Source: Candidatus Babeliales bacterium (GTDB taxonomy: Bacteria; Babelota; Babeliae; Babelales; Chromulinivoraceae). Taken from it: a stretch of DNA of 64,000 nt. Location: the NCBI GenBank assembly GCA_041660205.1, contig JBAZWT010000001.1:71709-135708 (forward strand), in the 5' to 3' direction. Shown here piece by piece: positions 44,493 to 51,826 of the stretch. The position numbers and the translations under genes were made by a program. The notes beneath the pieces were generated by a model. It was not told the origin of the DNA and made no database searches. It saw nothing but the letters and a program-made list of their open reading frames with translations. Numbering within the stretch: position 1 is the stretch's first letter; each line of letters begins with the position of its first letter.

Positions 44493-45485
44493 TTACATTT
44501 CTCCATGTGATCTTGTTGCGTCTCTTGATAAAGTAAGGGCTTCTTGTTTTGCTTGATCAAACTTTTTACTCATCTCTTCTGCATGCTCTTTTTCTAGTTT
44601 TTCAATTCGGTTGTTGATAATGTTTTCATCAATAATCGGGTTTTTATCATTAAAATATTTAGCTGTTTTTCTAGGATCAGAGATAAATGCATTATGCATA
44701 GTTCTATGAACGGTTTCAACCGGGTTTCTTAAAAGATTTTTATCATATTTAGGGTCATGCGTTTTTTTAACAATTTGTTTTAATAAATCAGATACAGTAG
44801 TTACTCCGGGCTTATATAGTTCCGGAGATCCTTGATAATATTTAGAACTTATTTCACGTGTAGCAGTTGGATCTGATATTGGTTCATTAAAAAAATCTTC
44901 TCTTACTTTATCAGGGTTTTTACGGTCACGACGTCCTTCTTTTCTGCCTTCTTCCATAGCCTTCTTGCTTTTGCGAGCTTCTGAGTCTAAAAAAACCTTC
45001 TTTTCTTTTGAAAGTAATGAAGAAAATGCCTTCTGCTCTTGCAATCTATATTCTTTTACAATAGAGTCTATTTTCAATATATCTTCTAGGTTCAGAGAGT
45101 CATTCAGTTTATAGAAAAACTTGTCTTTTTCTGTTTCATCTAAATCAGAATTAACAACAATAGACATTGCTTTTTGAATAGTCATTGAATCGTGAAAAGA
45201 TTTTGCTATGGTTGGATATTTTTCTTTCAGCGAGTTTATAGTTTCTGCGCTAAGCTTTGTATTTCCTAATTCTCGAGTTCCTTGAGTTTCTTTTTGATCT
45301 GCAAGTTTTTTACGTTTTTTGTCAGCTTTAATTTCTTCAGGGGTTTTTATTTTTGGATTAATATCACCAAATTCTGGTCGATAAAGACGAGGTGGATTTG
45401 TAGTTGCGGCGGCATGTATTATCCCACAAAAGCAATATGTTATAAATAAGCTATACATTATTTTAAAAAGTTTATGAAAGTTCAT
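44493..45485 (-). CDS. Secreted, highly charged helical protein of unknown function
   Basis: 330 residues. Signal peptide to about residue 26 (ending IIHAAA). The mature part is dominated by Lys, Glu, Asp and Arg and is predicted helical (for example SRKAMEEGRKEGRRDRKNPD), with a C-terminal Glu/Lys coiled-coil-like tail. AAGGA lies before the ATG. It is a monocistron by position, with a strong terminator after it. No family recognised; an exported scaffold or effector is possible. Confidence 0.65.
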   Translation of the reverse strand: MNFHKLFKIMYSLFITYCFCGIIHAAATTNPPRLYRPEFGDINPKIKTPEEIKADKKRKKLADQKETQGTRELGNTKLSAETINSLKEKYPTIAKSFHDSMTIQKAMSIVVNSDLDETEKDKFFYKLNDSLNLEDILKIDSIVKEYRLQEQKAFSSLLSKEKKVFLDSEARKSKKAMEEGRKEGRRDRKNPDKVREDFFNEPISDPTATREISSKYYQGSPELYKPGVTTVSDLLKQIVKKTHDPKYDKNLLRNPVETVHRTMHNAFISDPRKTAKYFNDKNPIIDENIINNRIEKLEKEHAEEMSKKFDQAKQEALTLSRDATRSHGEM

Positions 45486-45674
45486 GAGCTAATCCTTTTT
45501 TTATTTTTATCATCATGTTATGTATCGGATAACAAAAATATGTACGCAAGGGCAAGCATTATCATAAAATTTTTAAAATTAATATTGAATTTATCTAACA
45601 ATCGAACTCTTTATCAAGCTAATCATGGACTCGAATCGAGTATTGTGAGCATGAAGTTTTTTTACAGAAAACAT

Positions 45675-46271
45675 TTATTTTTTGGCTAAAATTGTAAGGG
45701 CTTTGCGAAGCAGTAGATCAAATGCTGGCGCTTGATCGGTTATACTTTCTTTGAGCATGCTCATTGCTTGTTTGATTTCAAGAGGTGAATAATTCAGTGA
45801 CGCGAGCGTGTCGTGCAGGTCGCCCCACGCACTTAGTGACGTTTGCGTAGCAAGGTGTGGATGGACCTTAATTAATTTTGGCGCCTTTTCTCGCAAATGA
45901 ATGCAGAGCTGTTCTGCTTTTTTTGCTCCAAGGCCTTTAATTGCATTGAGTCCTGACATATTTTCCTGCGAAATCATTTCTAAAAAAATCGAAGGATTAA
46001 CTTGTTCAAGAATTGATAGTCCAAGCTTTGGGCCGATGCCAGAGCAACCGATGATAAGCAAAAAAACGTCTTTTTGAAGCTGTTGAGTAAATCCAAACAA
46101 GCTAGGTCCGTTTTCAGCAGACCAATGCATGTAGGTATGCAGTGCAACTTCTTGTTTTATGGTTAAAGTTTTTGCCTCAGGACAAAATAATTCAAAGCCT
46201 ATGCCTGATTGTTGTACAATTATTTTATTTTCTTGAATGCTTGTTATGATCCCAGAGATTGATCCAATCAT
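45675..46271 (-). CDS. ruvA: Holliday junction helicase subunit RuvA
   Basis: 198 residues, normal length. N-terminal OB-fold (1-63, MIGSISGIITSIQENKIIV), helix-hairpin-helix region with CSGIGPKLGLSIL and IKGLGAKKAEQLC, and the C-terminal RuvB-binding domain (about 150-198). RuvA tetramers bind four-way junctions and load RuvB. ruvB and ruvC are not in the window. Divergent from the tRNA. Confidence 0.96.
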   Translation of the reverse strand: MIGSISGIITSIQENKIIVQQSGIGFELFCPEAKTLTIKQEVALHTYMHWSAENGPSLFGFTQQLQKDVFLLIIGCSGIGPKLGLSILEQVNPSIFLEMISQENMSGLNAIKGLGAKKAEQLCIHLREKAPKLIKVHPHLATQTSLSAWGDLHDTLASLNYSPLEIKQAMSMLKESITDQAPAFDLLLRKALTILAKK

Positions 46272-46388
46272 TGATTACACCAGTATTTATAAGGTTTTTA
46301 AGCACTACTAGTATTAACTATGAACTAAAAAGATCAAGATTAAATCTTGTCGTTCACTGATAATACGCGCTGCGTGCGCAAAAGCGGT

Positions 46389-46416
46389 TTGACATGGCCG
46401 TTAAAGCTGTTAAACT
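46389..46416 (+). promoter_or_regulatory. Promoter of the tRNA-Gly gene
   Basis: A consensus TTGACA, a 16-base spacer and TAAACT lie 18 bases before the tRNA. The same -10 word is found before the Pal-like gene. Confidence 0.75.
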
Positions 46417-46434
46417 TTAAGAGTTATCAAATTT

Positions 46435-46510
46435 GTGGGAATAGCTCAGTTGGTAGAGCGTTGCCTTGCCAAGGCAAAGGTCGCGGGTTCAAGTCCCGTT
46501 TCCCACTCCA
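46435..46510 (+). tRNA. tRNA-Gly (anticodon GCC)
   Basis: Cloverleaf drawn by eye: acceptor stem GTGGGAA with TTCCCAC, D arm with AGCTCAGTTGGTAGAGC, anticodon stem TTGCC/GGCAA with loop TTGCCAA (anticodon GCC), and T arm with GGTTCAAGTCCCG. Discriminator T and the CCA end are encoded in the DNA. Confidence 0.96.
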
Positions 46511-46597
46511 AAAATCCTTCAAATCTATTGCAAACACAGATTCTTTTAGATTATTCTAGTACTAAATAAGCAGACAATTTTTTTGGGTAAATACAAT

Positions 46598-47587
46598 ATG
46601 CAGACAAGAAATTCGATGAAATCAGTCCTTGCGCAAGGTGCAACCGTTGTTAAGGCTATCGAAGAAGCGTTGAAAAAAGCAGACATGCCACAAGAATTTT
46701 TTGTAAAAATTCTAGAAGAAGCTCAATCGGGCTTTCTGGGCTTTGGATCAAAAAAAGCAAAAATCGCATTATTTTTTAGAAAAGAGTCTTTTGAGCAAAG
46801 AGGCGATGGAGTTCTTGCTCAAAGTTCATACGAAAAACTTTTCAATAATCAATCCATGCAAAAACAAATAGACAATCAACAAAGAGATGTGCCATCTCAA
46901 AAAGATGTGAAACCGGCGCCATCAGCTCCAGTCGCTCCTCGACCACAAGTCGTGGTAAGGCCTCAAGCTCCTGCACAAACAACAGTAAGAAGACCAAATC
47001 AATTTCTGCAAAGAGAGCTGAGACCGGTAACTCCTCAAGTTAAAGAAAATCAACCTCAGGCCCGACCTCAACAAGTTCGATCTTTAGAAAAAACAGATAG
47101 CTTGCAAAGACCGCAGCGCAGACTACAAGATATTCCTCAGCGTCAATTGCCTCGTCGTGATCAGCCTCGCAGAGATGAATCTCGCAGAGACGAGTCTCGT
47201 AGAGACGAATTTGCTAGAGACGAATTCACTAGAGATCAGCCTCGCAGTGAAGCTTCTGACAGAGATCAAGCTCGTCGAAATGAACCTCACAGAGACCAGT
47301 CTCGTAGAGACGAATTTAATAGAGACGAATTTAACAAAGACCAGTCTCGTAGAGAGCAGCCTCGCCGAGAGCAGCCTCGTCGAGATGATAGTTTTTCATC
47401 TGATCAGTCAGGTCAAGAAAGATCTGGTTTGCAGGATTCTGGATCAGAAAGATCACAGCGACCTAATTATCCTAATCGCAGAAGATCTCGTTACCATTCA
47501 CCTCGACCTCGACAAACTGATGGCGATGGTGGAAGTTCGACATCAACTACTCCAAAAAATACTAATGATTCCGACGACAACTTCTAA
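46598..47587 (+). CDS. Jag-N domain protein with arginine-rich tandem repeats
   Basis: About 329 residues from ATG 46598; a TTG five codons earlier is possible. The first 55 residues form a Jag N-terminal domain (VVKAIEEALKKA, then SGFLGFGSKKAKI), as in the RNA-binding KhpB/Jag proteins. The KH and R3H domains that normally follow are missing. Instead there is a Pro/Gln-rich stretch (about 95-180), sixteen five-residue repeats of the RRDES type, and a Ser/Arg/Asp tail. All of this should be disordered and strongly charged, so RNA binding by the tail is a guess. The end overlaps mnmE by 23 bases. Confidence 0.75.
   Translation: MQTRNSMKSVLAQGATVVKAIEEALKKADMPQEFFVKILEEAQSGFLGFGSKKAKIALFFRKESFEQRGDGVLAQSSYEKLFNNQSMQKQIDNQQRDVPSQKDVKPAPSAPVAPRPQVVVRPQAPAQTTVRRPNQFLQRELRPVTPQVKENQPQARPQQVRSLEKTDSLQRPQRRLQDIPQRQLPRRDQPRRDESRRDESRRDEFARDEFTRDQPRSEASDRDQARRNEPHRDQSRRDEFNRDEFNKDQSRREQPRREQPRRDDSFSSDQSGQERSGLQDSGSERSQRPNYPNRRRSRYHSPRPRQTDGDGGSSTSTTPKNTNDSDDNF
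47153..47392 (+). repeat. Minisatellite of sixteen 15-base units
   Basis: Units such as CGTAGAGACGAATTT follow one another without a break for 240 bases, each coding for five residues (RRDES, RRDEF, TRDQP, HRDQS, RREQP and others). Copies differ mainly at the first and last codons. Because 15 is a multiple of three, other frames stay open too. Confidence 0.9.
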
Positions 47588-48965
47588 TCGTTTACTTGCT
47601 CAGCATGAACAGACTATCGTTGCTTTATGCACCCCTCAGGGTTCAGGGGCAATAGGTTTGATTCGTTTGTCGGGCAGTGACGCACTCGCCATAGCTGACA
47701 GTTTAAGTCTTTTGCCGTCTGGAAAAAAATTATCGCAGCAAGTAAGTCATACCATTCACTATGGATGGGTCGTTGACGACAATCAAACTCACATTGATCA
47801 AGTTCTTTTCTTGCTCATGCGAGCACCTAAAACATTTACAGGACAAGACGTTGTCGAAATTTCATGTCATAATAATCAATTTTTAATTGAAAAAATTATT
47901 GATAGAGCTTTGCAGTGCGGAGCTCGTTTGGCCTCTAAAGGAGAGTTTACGCAGCGAGCTGTCATGCTTGGAAAAATTGATTTGCTTCAAGCAGAAGCTA
48001 TGAATGATTTGATTCATGCTCAAACGGCCGAGTCTTTAAAATACTCGCTACAGCAGCTTGAAGGTAGTTTTTCTTCATGGATAGCAGACGCTGAATTTGC
48101 AGTCGTTGAAATGGTTGCTTTTTGCGAAGCAAGCTTTGAATTTATTGATGAAGAGATAGAATTTGCTCACGATGTTTCTGTAAAAATGGAAAAATTAATA
48201 CAAAAAATTGAAGCTTTACTGAAAACATACAGCAAGCAGCAATACATTAAAGAAGGCATTCGCATTGTTTTAATTGGCTCTGTTAACGCCGGAAAATCAT
48301 CACTCTTGAATTGTTTACTTGATAAAAAACGTGCAATTGTCACACCAATTCCTGGAACAACTCGTGACACGATAGAAGCTGGAATGTTTCGTGATGGCAA
48401 CTTTTTAACCATTGTTGATACTGCAGGGATTAGAAAAACAGATGATGAAATTGAACAAGAAGGCATTGATCGATCTTTTAAGGAAGCTGCAAGTGCAGAT
48501 ATAATTTTACTCATTGTTGACCAATCGCAGCAGTTGTCTGAGCAAGAGCAGCAAGCTTATACAGAAATTATAGAAAAATACTTACCAAAAATTATTTTAG
48601 TTCAGAATAAAATTGATCTTGATAAAGCAACGTCAAAAATAATATTTGATGGGCCTGTTGTACAAATTTCTGCAAAAGAAAATAAGCATGTTCAAGATTT
48701 ATTTGATGCTACTGCAAAAAAAATAGACGAGCTAAAAGGATCAGAGGCAATTACGTGTCTGCTCAACAATCGTCAACATGATCTTTTGGTAAAATTCTTA
48801 GAGCATATTAAGCAAGTGCTGCCAATGCTACAAAATTCTGTTGATTATGAATTAGTTTCATACCAACTAAAAGAATCGTTAGTTTTGCTTTCAGAAATGA
48901 CCGGTCGGTCCGTTAGCGAAGCTGTTCTCGATAAAGTATTTCAATCTTTTTGTGTTGGAAAATAA
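47565..48965 (+). CDS. mnmE: tRNA modification GTPase MnmE
   Basis: With MnmG it adds the aminomethyl-type group to wobble uridine 34. 466 residues from ATG 47565, which gives the normal N-terminus (VALCTPQGSGAIGLIRLSG); the long open frame upstream only reads the minisatellite in another phase. Folate-binding N-terminal domain (1-120), helical domain, and an inserted GTPase domain with GSVNAGKS (about 239), GTTRDT, DTAG and NKID. The protein ends in CVGK, matching the C-x-G-K end that is needed for activity. Followed by a terminator. Confidence 0.96.
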   Translation: MIPTTTSNRLLAQHEQTIVALCTPQGSGAIGLIRLSGSDALAIADSLSLLPSGKKLSQQVSHTIHYGWVVDDNQTHIDQVLFLLMRAPKTFTGQDVVEISCHNNQFLIEKIIDRALQCGARLASKGEFTQRAVMLGKIDLLQAEAMNDLIHAQTAESLKYSLQQLEGSFSSWIADAEFAVVEMVAFCEASFEFIDEEIEFAHDVSVKMEKLIQKIEALLKTYSKQQYIKEGIRIVLIGSVNAGKSSLLNCLLDKKRAIVTPIPGTTRDTIEAGMFRDGNFLTIVDTAGIRKTDDEIEQEGIDRSFKEAASADIILLIVDQSQQLSEQEQQAYTEIIEKYLPKIILVQNKIDLDKATSKIIFDGPVVQISAKENKHVQDLFDATAKKIDELKGSEAITCLLNNRQHDLLVKFLEHIKQVLPMLQNSVDYELVSYQLKESLVLLSEMTGRSVSEAVLDKVFQSFCVGK

Positions 48966-48998
48966 AAAAAATGGCTGCTTTTTAGGCAGCCATTTTTT
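48965..48998. terminator. Bidirectional intrinsic terminator
   Basis: AAAAATGGCTGC pairs with GCAGCCATTTTT around a short loop, between converging mnmE and the Pal-like gene, with A and T tracts. Confidence 0.9.
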
Positions 48999-49013
48999 AG
49001 GTCTAAATTAAAT

Positions 49014-49670
49014 TTATTTTGAATCAATTGCAAAAATTTCAACACGTCTGTTAGGAGCTTGTTGTTTTTTGTTGCCGTCTTTTACGACTGGCATTTCTTG
49101 GCCACGAGGAGCAATTTTGATATTTGATGAATCGATTCCTGCTTCAGCAAACTTTTGAGCAACATGACGAGCACGTTTTTCAGAAAGAGCTAAGTTGTAA
49201 ATTGCAGATCCTGCTGAGTGACAAGCATGTCCTTCAATAACAATAGTTTTACCTTGTTTGATCATTTTTTTAGCTTGATCAATATTTTTATGTAAATTGC
49301 TGTGTTCAACAGGTTTCAAGATATCTTTATCGAAGTCAAAATACAGTGTTTTGAAAAGATGTTTGCTTTCTTCTGCTGCTGAATCTTCCCAAGAAAACAG
49401 TTTGCTTTCTGATGGGGTTTGTAAGCCTTGTTCCGTTGATTTATGCTTTGATAGATGATCATCAAGAGCAAAAGTTTTCATTGAGTTATCATCAAGGTCA
49501 AAAGGTTCTGTCGCAGATGATTTTTTATTTTTGCTAAATTTGTTTTGATCTTTTGAAAAAAATGAATCTTTTTTTGGTTCAGATTTATTTTGATTTTTTT
49601 TACAGCCGCCAAGAAGTAACGCTAGAATGGCAAATGAGAACAAAATGACTTTGTTAGACTTTGTTTGCAT
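49014..49670 (-). CDS. pal: OmpA/Pal-like lipoprotein with altered peptidoglycan-binding motif
   Basis: 218 residues. Lipoprotein signal with lipobox LLGGC (Cys23), a Lys/Ser/Asp-rich linker (25-100), and an OmpA-like domain (about 105-215) with YFDFDKD, LSEKRARHV and NRRVEIF. The domain should hold the outer membrane to peptidoglycan. The usual GH(T/A)D-x-x-G loop, whose Asp contacts the diaminopimelate carboxylate, reads GHACHSAG here, so the Asp is replaced by Cys; the Arg of SEKRA is kept. No tol genes lie nearby. A promoter copy precedes it. Confidence 0.88.
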   Translation of the reverse strand: MQTKSNKVILFSFAILALLLGGCKKNQNKSEPKKDSFFSKDQNKFSKNKKSSATEPFDLDDNSMKTFALDDHLSKHKSTEQGLQTPSESKLFSWEDSAAEESKHLFKTLYFDFDKDILKPVEHSNLHKNIDQAKKMIKQGKTIVIEGHACHSAGSAIYNLALSEKRARHVAQKFAEAGIDSSNIKIAPRGQEMPVVKDGNKKQQAPNRRVEIFAIDSK

Positions 49671-49729
49671 ACGAGAAACCTTTTTTGTTTTTTTGAGTTT
49701 TTATTGTTTGTGAAGATCGATTTTCAAAC

Positions 49730-49757
49730 AGTTTATTTTGCTCTATGAAAAAGTCAA
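49730..49757 (-). promoter_or_regulatory. Promoter of the Pal-like gene
   Basis: On the minus strand TTGACT, 16 bases and TAAACT, about 60 bases before the ATG. It lies in a duplicated segment shared with the next gene. Confidence 0.65.
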
Positions 49758-49785
49758 TGAGTCGCTGAGATGCGGCTAATGAATT
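49748..49785. repeat. Duplicated upstream segment, copy 1
   Basis: 38 bases identical to 50051-50088 within a longer similar stretch (about 49719-49814 against 50020-50113). It carries the -35 of each lipoprotein promoter. Confidence 0.85.
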
Positions 49786-49851
49786 TATCGAGCTGGTTTA
49801 TATTTTCGTTACTCTTAGTACTAAATAAAGGCTGAAAATAAGAAGTTGGTA

Positions 49852-49992
49852 TTAAACCTCTCGAACCCTTACAACTGGTGTAGCTTTTCTTGGAGTAGTT
49901 TTTTTATTACAACAAGAGTTTCCACAACCACTAAGAAATAAAGCTAGGATGGTAACTGAAAATAAAATAAATTTGTTTGATTTAGCTTGCAT
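49852..49992 (-). CDS. 46-residue lipoprotein, paralogous leader to the Pal-like protein
   Basis: A short frame starting MQAKSNKFILFSVTILALF, with lipobox LSGC (Cys23) and only 23 residues after it, including two Cys (SCC) and several Lys, Arg, Pro and Val. AAGGA lies 8 bases before the ATG. The leader and the upstream 90 bases resemble those of the neighbouring Pal-like gene, so it arose by duplication of the 5' half, perhaps followed by loss of the OmpA domain. It may be a real mini-lipoprotein or a remnant. Confidence 0.65.
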   Translation of the reverse strand: MQAKSNKFILFSVTILALFLSGCGNSCCNKKTTPRKATPVVRVREV

Positions 49993-50031
49993 TAAAGAAT
50001 CCTTTTTTTTTAAAGATATTGATTTGCAAGC

Positions 50032-50060
50032 AGTCTATTTTTTGCCTATAAAAAAGTCAA
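50032..50060 (-). promoter_or_regulatory. Promoter of the 46-residue lipoprotein
   Basis: On the minus strand TTGACT, 17 bases and TAGACT, 40 bases before the ATG, in the second copy of the duplicated segment. Confidence 0.6.
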
Positions 50061-50088
50061 TGAGTCGCTGAGATGCGGCTAATGAATT
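50051..50088. repeat. Duplicated upstream segment, copy 2
   Basis: Identical over 38 bases to 49748-49785, at a distance of 303 bases. The remaining bases of the 262-base gap before the RNase gene hold only a possible forward promoter. Confidence 0.85.
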
Positions 50089-50163
50089 CATCGATCTGTT
50101 TGTATTTTTGTTACATTTGGCTCGGGCAAGGACTTGGCAGTAGAAACTTACCCCTTTAAAACT

Positions 50164-50190
50164 TTGTTGCCCTGAAGAATGGTGTATACT
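50164..50190 (+). promoter_or_regulatory. Possible promoter for RNase E/G and gatB
   Basis: A good -10 TATACT preceded by TG, with only a weak -35 (TTGTTG, 15 bases upstream). It lies 64 bases before the ATG. Confidence 0.4.
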
Positions 50191-50254
50191 AAAAAAATGG
50201 AGGAAAAGTTTTTTAACTTAAAAAAAGATTTGGTCATTAAATAAATTTGGTCGT

Positions 50255-51790
50255 ATGAAAAAAATAATAATAAATCAAAGTCCATGGGAAACCAGAATCG
50301 CAATCGTTCGCGATAACAAGCTTGAAAATCTATTTTTCGGCAAAAGCACCAACACGGAGCTTGAACGATCTTTTTTTAAAGGTAGAGTCTCAAAAATTTT
50401 ACCAGGAATTCAAACAGCCTTTGTTGATATTGGCGAAGAGCGAGCTGGCTTTTTACACATATCAGAAATTGATCATGATCTTGCTCTCAACCGGATCATG
50501 GGAACTGATCAAATTGATGAAATCAAAGACAGCGAAAAAGACACTGATGATGAGGTTGTTAAGCCTCGCATGTCTTCTGAAAAAATGGATATTTCCAAAA
50601 TTTTGCATGAAGGCGAAGATCTTTTGGTGCAGGTAAGTAAAGAACCTGTTGACGAAAAGGGTGCAAAGTTAAAAACCTGTTTTACATTACCAGGTCGCTT
50701 TATTGTTCTTACTCCCAATATTCCGCGCATTGGGGTTTCAAAAAAAATTGAAGATCGAGCAGAACGAGTTCGTTTAAAAGAAATTATTTCAAAGCATTTG
50801 CCATCAGGAATGGGCGCTGTGATTCGTACTTCGGCAGAAGGAAAAAGTGAAGGTGAAATTCAAAAAGATCTTTCATTTTTAACTTCCGATTGGGACAGTG
50901 TTTTAGCGTTGTATGCAAAAGCTGAGTCGAAGACAAAAATTTATGAAGATGTTGACGTTTCTTTGCAAGTCGTTAGAGATCATTTGGATGGCGACATAGA
51001 AGAAATCATTACCGACAATAAAGAAAATCACGCAGAGATATACAAATATTTAAGCAAGGTAGCTCCTGAATTTAAATACAAAGTAAAACTTTATGAAGCT
51101 GTCGGAAATTTATTTGATAGATATGACATTGATCGACAAATTGAGCGCGCTCTTGAGAAAAAAGTTTCGTTAAAATCGGGCGGTTCAATTATTATTGAAA
51201 CAACAGAAGCTTTAACGGTTATTGACGTTAACACGGGACGATTTGTTGGTAAGGGTAACTTAGAAGATACGATTTCAAAAACTAATTTAGAAGCTGCTCG
51301 CGAAGTAGTTTTGCAATTAAAATTACGCAACATTGGTGGACTCATAGTTATTGATTTTATTGATATGGTTAATACCAAAAATAAATTAAAATTGGTTTCT
51401 TATTTTGAGCAAACGCTTAAAGAGCTTGATAAGTTTCAAGCGGTCGTTTTACAAGTTTCTGAATTTGGCATTGTGCAGATGACGCGTAAGCGCTCAGGTA
51501 AAACACTCATGCGTCAGCTAACTGACGTTTGTTATTGCTGCTCAGGGCTTGGCCGGTTGCCATCTGTGCGTGCAGAGAGCTATGAAATTCTTAGAAAATT
51601 AAAAGTTGAAATTCAAACAAAGTTTGCTAAAAAAAATCTACTTTTTGAAATAAATGGTGCGGTGTTTGATTTTATATCGAGCATTGAATTCAATTCGATT
51701 TTACAGCTTGAGAAGGACTTTAGCTGCAATATCACTTTGCTCAGCAATGATCAGATAAAGCGTCATGATTTTACAATAAAAGAAAAATAA
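50255..51790 (+). CDS. rng: Ribonuclease E/G family endonuclease
   Basis: 511 residues, RNase G-like in size, without the long RNase E scaffold tail. S1 domain (about 35-130) with GRVSKILPGIQTAFVDIG, interrupted by a charged insertion of about 35 residues (near 85-120); then the 5' sensor and DNase I-like domain with VIDVNTGRFVG and GLIVIDFIDM, which carry the two metal Asp residues, and the zinc link CYCCSG. Cuts single-stranded AU-rich RNA in mRNA decay and rRNA maturation. Followed by gatB after 36 bases. Confidence 0.95.
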   Translation: MKKIIINQSPWETRIAIVRDNKLENLFFGKSTNTELERSFFKGRVSKILPGIQTAFVDIGEERAGFLHISEIDHDLALNRIMGTDQIDEIKDSEKDTDDEVVKPRMSSEKMDISKILHEGEDLLVQVSKEPVDEKGAKLKTCFTLPGRFIVLTPNIPRIGVSKKIEDRAERVRLKEIISKHLPSGMGAVIRTSAEGKSEGEIQKDLSFLTSDWDSVLALYAKAESKTKIYEDVDVSLQVVRDHLDGDIEEIITDNKENHAEIYKYLSKVAPEFKYKVKLYEAVGNLFDRYDIDRQIERALEKKVSLKSGGSIIIETTEALTVIDVNTGRFVGKGNLEDTISKTNLEAAREVVLQLKLRNIGGLIVIDFIDMVNTKNKLKLVSYFEQTLKELDKFQAVVLQVSEFGIVQMTRKRSGKTLMRQLTDVCYCCSGLGRLPSVRAESYEILRKLKVEIQTKFAKKNLLFEINGAVFDFISSIEFNSILQLEKDFSCNITLLSNDQIKRHDFTIKEK

Positions 51791-51826
51791 AATTCTAGAT
51801 ATATACAAAATCTCAGAGGAAAAAAC

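Noticed and set aside
45474..45689. A 71-codon plus-strand frame between ruvA and the secreted gene
   Set aside because: It overlaps the starts and ends of its neighbours, has poor composition and no clear ribosome site.
46347..46559. A 70-codon frame spanning the tRNA
   Set aside because: It runs through the tRNA gene and its promoter.
47153..47392. Possible CRISPR array
   Set aside because: The 15-base units have no spacers and code for protein. No cas genes are visible. No other CRISPR-like array was seen in the window.
47157..47564. N-terminal extension of mnmE of about 136 codons
   Set aside because: It is the 15-base minisatellite read in another frame and has no MnmE-like residues. 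MnmE proper begins at 47565.
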